Notes: a model not told the origin generated them from the letters alone. A stretch of DNA of 16,716 bases from Immundisolibacter sp. (GCF_041601295.1 NZ_JBFIII010000065.1:1-16716), one strand, 5' to 3'. Counted from the stretch's first letter, positions 6,972 to 13,587 are shown. Numbers and translations: made by a program.

Positions 6972-7432
6972 CGACCGAGGTCGTCGTCGGGCCGTTCGAC
7001 CCCTGGGCACGCTTGGCGAGCCACCAGGCGGCACTGCCAACGACCAGCCATGGCGCCTGCTCGGTGTTCGTGGGCACGCTGCGCGACTTCAACGAGGGTG
7101 ACGCTGTCAGCGCCATGACGCTGGAGCATTACCCCGGCATGACCGAGCGAGCACTTGAGCGAATCGCCGACGAGGCGCTTCAGCGATGGCCGGTGGGCGA
7201 GGTGCTGATCGTGCATCGGGTCGGGCCAATCCTGCTCGGCGAAGCGATTGTGCTCACCGCCGCCTGGTCAGCTCACCGCGAGGCGGCATTCGCCGCCTGT
7301 CGTCACCTGATCGAGGAACTCAAGCAGCGGGCGCCGTTCTGGAAAAAGGAAACCGTGGCTGACGGCGCCCGCCGCTGGGTAGAGCGCACCACACCAGCCG
7401 GCAGTCAGCCGAACAAAAAAGGGCCGACATAA
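6968..7432 (+). CDS. moaE: MoaE, catalytic subunit of molybdopterin synthase
   Basis: This subunit carries the active site that inserts two sulfurs from MoaD thiocarboxylate into cyclic pyranopterin monophosphate. The 154-residue protein has HRVGPILLGEAIV (83-95) and FWKKETV (124-130). The key lysines fall at K119 and K126, the same numbers as in E. coli. The ATG at 6968 is preceded by CCGGAGG and overlaps the moaD stop. The final residues after about 140 are low in conservation. The last codons (KKGPT) are encoded by DNA that forms the hppA terminator on the opposite strand. Confidence 0.95.
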   Translation: MTTEVVVGPFDPWARLASHQAALPTTSHGACSVFVGTLRDFNEGDAVSAMTLEHYPGMTERALERIADEALQRWPVGEVLIVHRVGPILLGEAIVLTAAWSAHREAAFAACRHLIEELKQRAPFWKKETVADGARRWVERTTPAGSQPNKKGPT

Positions 7433-7440
7433 GCCGGCCC
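7415..7440 (-). terminator. Rho-independent terminator of hppA
   Basis: Read on the minus strand, GGGCCG, an 8-base loop and CGGCCC make a perfect 6-bp GC stem (7421-7440), followed by six T (7420-7415). It lies 36 bases after the hppA stop and overlaps the last codons of moaE. On the + strand it has no T-run, so it acts in one direction only. Confidence 0.85.
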
Positions 7441-7453
7441 CTCGGTGAGGAAG

Positions 7454-7470
7454 CGCTGAATAAATCAGCG
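7454..7470. repeat. Hairpin between the hppA stop and its terminator
   Basis: CGCTGA-ATAAA-TCAGCG is a perfect 6-bp inverted repeat with a 5-base loop and no T-run. It precedes the hppA terminator on that transcript and may protect the mRNA 3' end. On the + strand it follows the moaE stop. Confidence 0.5.
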
Positions 7471-7475
7471 GCTCC

Positions 7476-9509
7476 CTAGAGCAGCGGCACCAGCAGCAGG
7501 GCCACAATGTTGATGATCTTGATCAGCGGGTTGATGGCCGGGCCAGCGGTGTCCTTGTAGGGATCGCCCACGGTGTCGCCGGTCACCGCCGCCTTGTGGG
7601 TCTCGGAACCCTTGCCACCGTAGTTGCCTTCCTCGACATACTTTTTGGCGTTGTCCCAGGCACCGCCGCCGGTGCACATCGAAATCGCCACGAACAGCCC
7701 GGTCACGATGGTGCCAATCAGCAGGCCACCCAGCGCCTTGACGCCGGCGCCAGGGCCCATCAGGTAGTTCATGCCGAAGCCGACCAGCACTGGCACCACA
7801 ATCGGCAGCAACGACGGCACCACCATTTCCTTGATGGCGGCCTTGGTCAGCAGGTCCACAGCCTTGGAGTAATCCGGCTTGCCGGTGCCTTCCATGATGC
7901 CGGGGATTTCCTTGAACTGACGCCGCACTTCCACCACCACCGAACCGGCGGCACGACCGACCGCCTCCATGGCCATGGCGCCGAACAGATACGGCACCAT
8001 GCCGCCGATGAACAGGCCGATGATCACCGCCGGGTCCGACAGGCTGAACACCTGGAGCTTACCGAGCACTTCCAGGTTGGCCGTGTAGTCAGCGAACAGC
8101 ACCAGCGCCGCCAGACCGGCCGAACCGATGGCGTAGCCCTTGGTCACCGCCTTGGTGGTGTTGCCGACCGCATCCAGCGCGTCGGTGATGTTCCGCACGC
8201 TACTGGGCAGACCGGACATCTCGGCGATGCCGCCACCGTTGTCGGTGATGGGGCCGTAGGCGTCCAGCGCCACGATCATGCCGGTCATGGACAGCATGGC
8301 GGTGGCGGCGATGGCAATGCCGTACAGGCCACCGAGCTGGTACGAGGCACCGATGGCCACACACACGGACAGCACTGGCAGCGCGGTGGAGCGCATGGAC
8401 ACCGCCAGACCGGCAATGACGTTAGTGCCGTGGCCAGTCTGCGAGGCCGCCGCGATGCCGCGCACCGGTCCGTACTCGGTCGCCGTGTAGTACTCGGTGA
8501 TGACCACCATGGCGGCGGTCAACGCAAGACCAATCAGGGCGCAGTAGTAAAGCCCCATCGCCTGCTCGCCCATCATCGCTGTGGAGATGGGGTAGAACGC
8601 CGCCGCGGCGAGCACGCCCGACACCGCCACGCCCCGGTAGAGCGCGTTCATGATCTTGCCACCGTCGGTGACCTTGACGAAGAACGTCCCGGCGACCGAA
8701 GCGAGAATCGAAACGGCACCCAGTAGCAGCGGGTACAGGATGGCGTTGACGCCCAGCGATTGCATGGTCAGGCCCGCCAGCAGCATGGTCGCCACCAGCG
8801 TCACCGCGTAGGTCTCGAAAAGATCCGCGGCCATGCCGGCGCAGTCGCCGACGTTGTCGCCCACGTTATCCGCGATCACCGCCGGGTTGCGCGGGTCATC
8901 CTCGGGGATACCGGCCTCGACCTTACCCACCAGGTCGGCGCCCACGTCCGCGCCCTTGGTGAAAATGCCACCGCCCAGGCGGGCAAAAATTGAAATCAGC
9001 GAGCCGCCAAAGGCCAGGCCAACCAGTGAGTGCAATGCGTCATCGGGGCCGGTCACCTGCAACATGACCAGGTAGTAGCCGGCCACGCCCAGCAACCCGA
9101 GGCCAACCACCAACATCCCGGTGACGGCACCGCCGCGAAACGCCACTTGCATCGCCGGATTAAGGCCGATGCTGGCGGCATGTGCCGTGCGCACATTGGC
9201 ACGCACGGACACGTTCATGCCGATGTAGCCGGTCAGACCCGACAGTATCGCTCCCACGGCGAAACCACCCGCGGTCGGCCAGTTCAGGGCCAGGCCCAGC
9301 ACCGCGAACAGCACCACTCCGACCACCGCGATGGTGGTGTACTGGCGGTTCAGATAGGCCTGCGCGCCGGCCTGGATGGCGGCGGCGATTTCCTGCATGC
9401 GGGCGTTGCCAGCGGGCTGCGCCACGATCCAGCGCACGGTTACCAAGCCATAAATGATGGCCACTACCCCGGCGCCGATGGCGATCCACAGTGCAAGGTC
9501 GGTCGTCAT
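7476..9509 (-). CDS. hppA: Membrane-bound proton-pumping pyrophosphatase
   Basis: A 677-residue polytopic inner-membrane protein (about 16 helices expected for the family) that couples pyrophosphate hydrolysis to cation export. The catalytic loop is clear: DVGADLVGK (188-196), EDDPRNPAVIADNVGDNVGD (203-222), ITDNGGGIAEM (421-431) and GDTVGDPYKDTAGPAIN (644-660). The motif GNTTKAVTKG has K453 and T456 where K+-dependent enzymes have Ala and typically Gly. In this family that lysine replaces bound K+, so the protein should be K+-independent and H+-specific. The ATG at 9509 follows GGGGAG. It is a single-gene unit with its own terminator and a structured leader. The enzyme would recover energy from PPi released by biosynthesis. 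Confidence 0.97.
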   Translation of the reverse strand: MTTDLALWIAIGAGVVAIIYGLVTVRWIVAQPAGNARMQEIAAAIQAGAQAYLNRQYTTIAVVGVVLFAVLGLALNWPTAGGFAVGAILSGLTGYIGMNVSVRANVRTAHAASIGLNPAMQVAFRGGAVTGMLVVGLGLLGVAGYYLVMLQVTGPDDALHSLVGLAFGGSLISIFARLGGGIFTKGADVGADLVGKVEAGIPEDDPRNPAVIADNVGDNVGDCAGMAADLFETYAVTLVATMLLAGLTMQSLGVNAILYPLLLGAVSILASVAGTFFVKVTDGGKIMNALYRGVAVSGVLAAAAFYPISTAMMGEQAMGLYYCALIGLALTAAMVVITEYYTATEYGPVRGIAAASQTGHGTNVIAGLAVSMRSTALPVLSVCVAIGASYQLGGLYGIAIAATAMLSMTGMIVALDAYGPITDNGGGIAEMSGLPSSVRNITDALDAVGNTTKAVTKGYAIGSAGLAALVLFADYTANLEVLGKLQVFSLSDPAVIIGLFIGGMVPYLFGAMAMEAVGRAAGSVVVEVRRQFKEIPGIMEGTGKPDYSKAVDLLTKAAIKEMVVPSLLPIVVPVLVGFGMNYLMGPGAGVKALGGLLIGTIVTGLFVAISMCTGGGAWDNAKKYVEEGNYGGKGSETHKAAVTGDTVGDPYKDTAGPAINPLIKIINIVALLLVPLL

Positions 9510-9532
9510 GGGATCTCCCCTTTTAAAGTATG

Positions 9533-9548
9533 GCGGTCGATCGGCCGC
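9533..9548. repeat. 16-bp near-palindrome in the hppA leader
   Basis: GCGGTCGATCGGCCGC is symmetric except for one T/G position, which still wobble-pairs in RNA. It lies between the terminator-like hairpin and the hppA ribosome site and could be an operator or a second leader hairpin. Confidence 0.5.
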
Positions 9549-9550
9549 TC

Positions 9551-9589
9551 AAAAATAACCGGCCCAGACCAAGGCGGCCTGACCGGTTA
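9551..9589 (-). terminator. Terminator-like hairpin in the hppA leader
   Basis: On the minus strand TAACCGG (9589-9583) pairs with CCGGTTA (9562-9556). Inside it CAGGCC pairs with GGTCTG around GCCTT, making an almost continuous stem of about 13 bp. Five T (9555-9551) follow. It begins only 13 bases after a TATAAT box, so it would lie at the very 5' end of the hppA transcript. It may be an attenuator, or it may stop antisense transcription entering hppA. Confidence 0.6.
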
Positions 9590-9602
9590 CAAAACGGCGC
9601 GG

Positions 9603-9608
9603 ATTATA
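9603..9608 (-). promoter_or_regulatory. Possible hppA -10 box
   Basis: The plus-strand ATTATA at 9603-9608 reads TATAAT, a perfect -10, on the minus strand, 93 bases before the hppA ATG. No good -35 is found at 16-18 bases upstream, so an activator may be needed or the match may be chance. Confidence 0.4.
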
Positions 9609-9745
9609 GCTTGAACTGGCCGGCGAGCCGTCGCGTCCGAACCCAGGGCGCTGCCAGCAACGGCGAATCGTGACGAATGCGCCGTTCAGCCGACCACACC
9701 AGCACTCCCGCGCAACCGTCGCCGGAAACCGCCCGCGCCACCGGT

Positions 9746-9774
9746 TTGACGACAGCCAGGCGATCGCTTAGGTT
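9746..9774 (+). promoter_or_regulatory. Possible adk-hemB-aroE promoter
   Basis: TTGACG (9746-9751) is separated by 17 bases from TAGGTT (9769-9774). The -35 is good and the -10 is weak. It would give a leader of about 100 bases before adk. Confidence 0.35.
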
Positions 9775-9880
9775 TGCCGCCGACCCGGCAGCGCGCGACG
9801 GTGTGCCAGGGTTCTCGCTGGTCGGTTCTCCAGGCCGTGCGCCACATTCCATCTCTCCCATCGACAAGGATTTCCAAACC

Positions 9881-10531
9881 ATGCGAGTCGTCATGTTAGG
9901 CGCGCCAGGTTCCGGCAAAGGCACCCAGGCCAAGCAACTGGTACAGGCCTATGGCGCGCCCCAGCTATCCACCGGCGACCTGCTGCGGGCGGCGGTCAAG
10001 GCGGCAAGTCCGATCGGGCTGCGTGCCAAGGCCGCCATGGACGCCGGCAAACTGGTGTCGGACGATATCGTGCTCGGCCTGATCGAGGAACGGCTTGGCG
10101 GGCCGGACGGGCTGCACGAGTTCATCCTCGACGGCTTCCCGCGCAACCTGGCGCAGGCCGAGGCACTCGAAACATTGCTGGGGCGCCTGAGCCTGTCGTT
10201 ACAGGCGGCAATTCTGATCGACGTCAGCGCCGAGGAACTCAAGCGGCGAATTGCCGGGCGCCGCACCTGCCGCGATTGTGGCGCCATATATAACGTCTAC
10301 ACAGCGCCGTCCGCGCGCGAGGGGGTGTGTGATGCCTGCGGCGGGGAGACCTACCAGCGCAGCGACGACAACGAGAGCACCGTTGCCCAGCGCCTCGCCA
10401 CCTACGCTGCGGAAACCGCCCCGCTGGTCGAGTTCTACCGCGCGGCCGGAAAACTGCACACGGTCGACGGCGAGCAGCCCGTGGATACCATCTTTGTCGA
10501 GTTGCGCAAGATTGCCAAGGTATTGAGCTGA
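9881..10531 (+). CDS. adk: Adenylate kinase, zinc-LID type
   Basis: A 216-residue cytosolic kinase that equilibrates ATP + AMP with 2 ADP. The P-loop GAPGSGKG is at 7-14, the AMP-site segment LSTGDLLR at 29-36, and DGFPRNLAQAE at 94-104. The LID has four cysteines, C130, C133, C150 and C153, in the spacing C-x2-C-x16-C-x2-C. This is the structural zinc site known from Gram-positive and some other adenylate kinases and is absent from E. coli Adk. The ATG at 9881, ten bases after AAGGA, gives the standard long-form length; the frame is open further upstream but without homology. The gene heads a compact run with hemB (7-base gap) and aroE. Confidence 0.96.
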   Translation: MRVVMLGAPGSGKGTQAKQLVQAYGAPQLSTGDLLRAAVKAASPIGLRAKAAMDAGKLVSDDIVLGLIEERLGGPDGLHEFILDGFPRNLAQAEALETLLGRLSLSLQAAILIDVSAEELKRRIAGRRTCRDCGAIYNVYTAPSAREGVCDACGGETYQRSDDNESTVAQRLATYAAETAPLVEFYRAAGKLHTVDGEQPVDTIFVELRKIAKVLS

Positions 10532-10538
10532 GCAAGCG

Positions 10539-11537
10539 ATGACCGAGCGCAGTTACCCCTCCAGCCGCTTGCGGCGCCTGCGCCGTACCGGCTTTCTGCG
10601 CGACCTGGTACGCGAGACGCGGCTGACGCCGGCCGATCTTATTTACCCGGTGTTCGTGCTGGACGGCACCGGGAAACGCGAGCCGGTGGCCAGCATGCCG
10701 GGCGTTGAACGACTCAGCATCGACTTGCTGGTGGCGCACGCGCGCGCGGCGGCCGGTCTTGGCATTCCCGCGTTGGCCTTGTTTCCGGTCATCGACCCCG
10801 CGCTGAAATCCGCTGACGCCTCACAGGCCTGGAATCCGGACGGGTTGGTGCCACGCGCGGTTCAGGCGCTCAAGTCCGCGCTACCGGAACTGGGCGTCAT
10901 CACCGACGTGGCGCTGGATCCCTACACCTCGCACGGCCAGGATGGCCTGATTGACCACAGCGGGTACGTGCTCAATGACACGACGGTATCGGCACTGACG
11001 CGGCAGGCGGTGTGCCAGGCGCGCGCTGGCGCCGACGTGGTGGCGCCGTCCGACATGATGGACGGGCGGGTCGGCGTCATCCGCAAGGCACTTGAACGCG
11101 AAGGTCTGGTCAACACCGCCATCCTCGCCTACTCGGCCAAGTACGCGTCGGCCTTCTACGGACCGTTTCGCGACGCCGTCGGCTCGGCGGCTACCCTGGG
11201 CGGCGCCGGCAAGCACGACTACCAGATGGACTGCGGCAACAGGGACGAGGCCCTGCACGAGGTGGCGCTGGATCTGGCCGAGGGCGCCGACATGGTAATG
11301 ATCAAGCCCGGACTGCCGTACCTGGATATCGTCAGACGCGTGAAGGACCGCTTTGCGGTTCCAACCTTCGTTTATCAGGTCAGCGGCGAGTACGCCATGC
11401 TCAAGGCCGCCGCGCAGAACGGTTGGCTGGACGAGCGCGCCGGCGTGCTGGAGACGCTGCTGGCCTGCCGACGCGCCGGCGCCGACGGCATCCTCAGCTA
11501 CTTTGCGCTCGACGCCGCCCGCTACCTGCAGCGCTGA
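10539..11537 (+). CDS. hemB: Porphobilinogen synthase (5-aminolevulinate dehydratase)
   Basis: A 332-residue enzyme that condenses two 5-aminolevulinate molecules to porphobilinogen, in the common path to heme, siroheme and cobalamin. The two active-site lysines are K201 in YSAKYASAFYGPF and K256 in MVMIKPGLPYLDI. The metal segment reads DVALDPYTSHGQDG, with Asp at 123, 127 and 135 where zinc enzymes have cysteines. This matches the zinc-independent, magnesium-type HemB of Pseudomonas. DEALHEVALDLAEGAD (236-251) carries acidic residues of the allosteric Mg site. It is likely a homo-octamer. It lies 7 bases after adk and 1 base before aroE. Confidence 0.97.
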   Translation: MTERSYPSSRLRRLRRTGFLRDLVRETRLTPADLIYPVFVLDGTGKREPVASMPGVERLSIDLLVAHARAAAGLGIPALALFPVIDPALKSADASQAWNPDGLVPRAVQALKSALPELGVITDVALDPYTSHGQDGLIDHSGYVLNDTTVSALTRQAVCQARAGADVVAPSDMMDGRVGVIRKALEREGLVNTAILAYSAKYASAFYGPFRDAVGSAATLGGAGKHDYQMDCGNRDEALHEVALDLAEGADMVMIKPGLPYLDIVRRVKDRFAVPTFVYQVSGEYAMLKAAAQNGWLDERAGVLETLLACRRAGADGILSYFALDAARYLQR

Positions 11538-11538
11538 G

Positions 11539-12351
11539 ATGGACCGTTACGCCGTGTTCGGCCACCCGGTCGGCCATAGCAAATCGCCGCAGATTCATGC
11601 CGCCTTCGCGGCCCAGACCGGACAGGTGCTTACCTACCAGGCGATCGACGCATCGCCTGGGGATTTCGGCCCCGCCGTGCAGCGTTTCCTGGCCCTGGGC
11701 GGCCTGGGCTGCAACGTCACTGTGCCGTTCAAGGACCAAGCATTCCGGCTCGCCGACCACTGCGACGCCCTGGCCGAGCAGGCGCAGGCCGTCAACACGC
11801 TACGCCTGGAAGCCGACGGCCGGCTCGGCGGCTTCAACACCGACGGCGTCGGTCTGCTGCGCGATCTGACCCAGAACCTCGGCGTGGTTCTGATCAATCG
11901 CCGGGTGCTGCTGATAGGCGCCGGTGGGGCCGCCGCCGGCATCGTCGGACCCCTGCTGACGGCCGGCGTGGCGGAGCTGGTGATCATCAACCGCACCCCA
12001 GAACGGGCCAACGCACTGGCAGCCCGCTTTCGGGCGCTCGGACCCGTGCGACAGGCCCCGGTCGAGTTCCCTGGCAGTGGCTTTGACCTGATCATCAACG
12101 CCACCGCCGCCGGTCTTGGCGGCAAGGCCCCGGCACTGCCACAGGCCGTTTTCAGCGCCAGCAGCGTGGCCTATGACCTCGTCTATGGCCGTGCCGCCGT
12201 GCCGTTTCTGACACTCGCCCGCCGCGACGGCGCCACCGCCTGCCACGATGGCCTGGGCATGCTGGTCGAGCAGGCGGCGGAGGCCTTCTGGCTCTGGCGA
12301 GGCATCAGGCCAGCGACGACGGCGCTCATCACGGCCTTGCGTCAGGCCTGA
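11539..12351 (+). CDS. aroE: Shikimate dehydrogenase (NADP+)
   Basis: A 270-residue enzyme that reduces 3-dehydroshikimate to shikimate in aromatic amino acid synthesis. GHPVGHSKSPQIH (8-20) binds shikimate. The catalytic K65 (NVTVPFKD) and D102 (FNTDGVG) fall at the E. coli numbers. The dinucleotide loop GAGGAAAG is at 127-134, followed by NRTPERA (151-157), where the Arg after Asn-Arg-Thr fits NADP specificity of AroE over YdiB. NATAAGLGG is at 187-195. The ATG lies two bases after the hemB stop. A longer frame opens upstream inside hemB but has no family match. Confidence 0.96.
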   Translation: MDRYAVFGHPVGHSKSPQIHAAFAAQTGQVLTYQAIDASPGDFGPAVQRFLALGGLGCNVTVPFKDQAFRLADHCDALAEQAQAVNTLRLEADGRLGGFNTDGVGLLRDLTQNLGVVLINRRVLLIGAGGAAAGIVGPLLTAGVAELVIINRTPERANALAARFRALGPVRQAPVEFPGSGFDLIINATAAGLGGKAPALPQAVFSASSVAYDLVYGRAAVPFLTLARRDGATACHDGLGMLVEQAAEAFWLWRGIRPATTALITALRQA

Positions 12352-12354
12352 GAC

Positions 12355-12365
12355 CCCCGCCGGGG
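12355..12365. terminator. Short GC hairpin between aroE and hpf
   Basis: CCCC-GCC-GGGG sits in the 34-base convergent gap. It is symmetric and could slow polymerase from either side, but no T-run follows on either strand. Confidence 0.25.
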
Positions 12366-12385
12366 ATGCCGATAGGCGTAAGTCG

Positions 12386-12730
12386 TTAAAGCTCCAGCGG
12401 AGCGCCGTTTCGCCCATGGTGATCATGGTTACGGTCCATGCGCTCACGCAGCTGCCGGCCAGCGGCGTCGAAGGCATCGCGTAGCGCCACGTACAGGTCC
12501 TCATTCGGTTCGCGCTTGACCACCAGCTCGGCTCCCGGCACGGTCAGGTCGATGTGTACGTTGTACAGAACGCCCTTGTGATGGTGCTTGTGGGGACACT
12601 CGATAACCACCCGACAGGCCATGATCTGATCGCTGAAATGGTCAAGCTTCTCGGCCTTCTTGCGCACAGCCGACTCGATAGCCTCGGTCAGCTCGATGCC
12701 GCGGGCGGTGATCTGCAAAGGTAAACGCAT
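12386..12730 (-). CDS. hpf: Short ribosome hibernation promoting factor (HPF/RaiA family)
   Basis: A 114-residue protein with the S30AE (beta-alpha-beta-beta-beta-alpha) fold that binds the 30S decoding centre in starved cells and blocks translation. MRLPLQITARGIELTEAIES opens the domain. HFSDQIMACRVVIECPHKHHHKG and the YVALRDAFDAAGRQL helix (about 80-94) are typical of the family. The tail (RNHDHHGRNG) is short and basic/His-rich, and the C-terminal dimer domain of long HPF is absent. A clear AAGGAGA precedes the ATG. In many gammaproteobacteria hpf follows rpoN; here it stands alone. Short HPF versus RaiA (YfiA) cannot be settled by eye. Confidence 0.92.
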   Translation of the reverse strand: MRLPLQITARGIELTEAIESAVRKKAEKLDHFSDQIMACRVVIECPHKHHHKGVLYNVHIDLTVPGAELVVKREPNEDLYVALRDAFDAAGRQLRERMDRNHDHHGRNGAPLEL

Positions 12731-12810
12731 GGAGTTCTCCTTAATCGTGATTCACAACCGGCGCGCTTCGCCTGCCTCCTGCCGTCCCGGCGGCACGCGC
12801 CTTAGCTACG

Positions 12811-12839
12811 AATCTACGCTGCCTGCGCAGCGCCCGCAA
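12811..12839 (-). promoter_or_regulatory. Likely hpf promoter
   Basis: On the minus strand TTGCGG (12839-12834), a 17-base spacer and TAGATT (12816-12811) form a fair sigma-70 promoter about 80 bases before hpf. The spacer contains the perfect inverted repeat at 12817-12832. Confidence 0.4.
12817..12832. repeat. Inverted repeat inside the hpf promoter spacer
   Basis: CGCTGC-CTGC-GCAGCG, a perfect 6-bp arm dyad, fills nearly the whole space between the predicted -35 and -10 of hpf. A dyad in this place is typical of a repressor or MerR-like site, but the regulator is unknown. Confidence 0.45.
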
Positions 12840-12854
12840 TGCACGCTGGGAGCG

Positions 12855-12885
12855 TTGACAGGGCACCCGGTGTGAGGAGTAAGGT
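12855..12885 (+). promoter_or_regulatory. Likely promoter of the Nudix-gor operon
   Basis: A perfect TTGACA (12855-12860) lies 19 bases before TAAGGT (12880-12885), a weak -10. Transcription would begin near 12892, within the quasi-palindrome CTTGTTTCAAG (12887-12897), about 18 bases before the Nudix ATG. Confidence 0.45.
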
Positions 12886-12909
12886 GCTTGTTTCAAGTGC
12901 TTTTCGGCT

Positions 12910-13578
12910 ATGTCCCGCCCTACCTCGCCCCCCCATTTGCTATTGCCTGATCGCCTGCGCCGAGCGCTGACTGGCAGCCTGCCTGGCCGCGCCGGACAGG
13001 CCCGTATGGCGCCGCTGCCCTACCACGGCAAGATGGACGAGCGTTGGACCGACATCCCGCAGGATCACCGCGAAGCCGCGGTGCTGCTGCTGCTATACCC
13101 CGCCGCTGGCGACGGGGAACCAACCACCACGCTTGCCCTGATCCGCCGACCCGACTACAGCGGCCCGCACAGCGGACAGGTTGCGCTGCCCGGTGGCCGG
13201 CGCGAGGGTGACGAGTCGCTGACACACACAGCGCTGCGCGAAACGCACGAAGAACTCGGGATTGAACCGAACAGGGTGACGCTGCTGGGCGCTCTGTCGC
13301 CGCTGTACGTGCGCGCCAGCAACCACCTGGTCTATCCATTTGTCGCGAGCGTGCCGGCACAACCGCAGTTCATCCCCTGCCCGCGTGAAGTCGCAACGGT
13401 CATCGAGACGCCGCTCGCCCGGTTGCTGGACCCCAGATACCGCGGTATGGAAGTGGTCGCGTTCGACCCGGTCGGCCGAGTTCGGGTGCCCTACTTTGCC
13501 CTGCCGGGGACGCGCATCTGGGGCGCCACTGGCATGATTCTGGGCGAATTCCTCACGGTACTGGAGGACGCGGCATGA
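12910..13578 (+). CDS. Nudix hydrolase, CoA diphosphatase (NudL) type
   Basis: A 222-residue cytosolic protein with a perfect Nudix box at 96-118: G-x5-E-x7-RE-x2-EE-x-G-I, with E111, E114 and E115 for metal binding. Just before it, LIRRPDYSGPHSGQVALPGG fits the CoA-pyrophosphatase signature (R-x...-H-x-G-x3-PGG). The expected reaction is CoA to 4'-phosphopantetheine plus 3',5'-ADP, perhaps acting on damaged or acylated CoA. The N-terminal 40 residues are low in conservation. The ATG at 12910 has no good Shine-Dalgarno and starts close to the predicted transcript start, so an internal Met (33 or 42) is possible. Its stop overlaps the next gene. Confidence 0.88.
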   Translation: MSRPTSPPHLLLPDRLRRALTGSLPGRAGQARMAPLPYHGKMDERWTDIPQDHREAAVLLLLYPAAGDGEPTTTLALIRRPDYSGPHSGQVALPGGRREGDESLTHTALRETHEELGIEPNRVTLLGALSPLYVRASNHLVYPFVASVPAQPQFIPCPREVATVIETPLARLLDPRYRGMEVVAFDPVGRVRVPYFALPGTRIWGATGMILGEFLTVLEDAA

Positions 13579-13587
13579 CGCGGCATG
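13568..13587. repeat. 10-bp tandem duplication at a stop/start junction
   Basis: ACGCGGCATG occurs twice in direct succession (13568-13577 and 13578-13587). The first copy holds the ATG of the DUF1289 fusion gene and runs into the Nudix stop. The second offers an out-of-frame ATG at 13585. Confidence 0.8.

Larger units (their letters stand above)
9510..9880. other. 371-bp control region between hppA and adk
   Basis: There is no gene in this stretch. The hppA side (9510-9610) holds a palindrome, a terminator-like hairpin and a TATAAT box. The adk side (9611-9880) holds one fair promoter and an AAGGA ribosome site (9866-9870). An open frame continuous with adk runs back to 9677, but its 68 residues do not belong to adenylate kinase, so it is not taken as coding. 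Confidence 0.6.

Noticed and set aside
7596..8726. A 376-codon open frame on the plus strand across hppA
   Set aside because: It is antisense to the strongly conserved hppA, and the translation is low-complexity His/Arg/Gly/Gln with no recognisable family.
9510..9610. A fluoride or other known riboswitch in the hppA leader
   Set aside because: The hairpins do not match the conserved core of any riboswitch class I know, and too little RNA lies upstream of the terminator-like stem for an aptamer.
9677..9880. A 68-residue N-terminal extension of adenylate kinase
   Set aside because: The frame is open but encodes nothing Adk-like. The ATG at 9881 has a ribosome site and gives the standard Adk start MRVVMLGAPGSGKG.
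12790..12806. A sigma-54-like CGGCACG...TTAGC element before the Nudix gene
   Set aside because: The GG to GC spacing is one base too long and the -12 half is imperfect; a standard TTGACA box lies closer to the gene.
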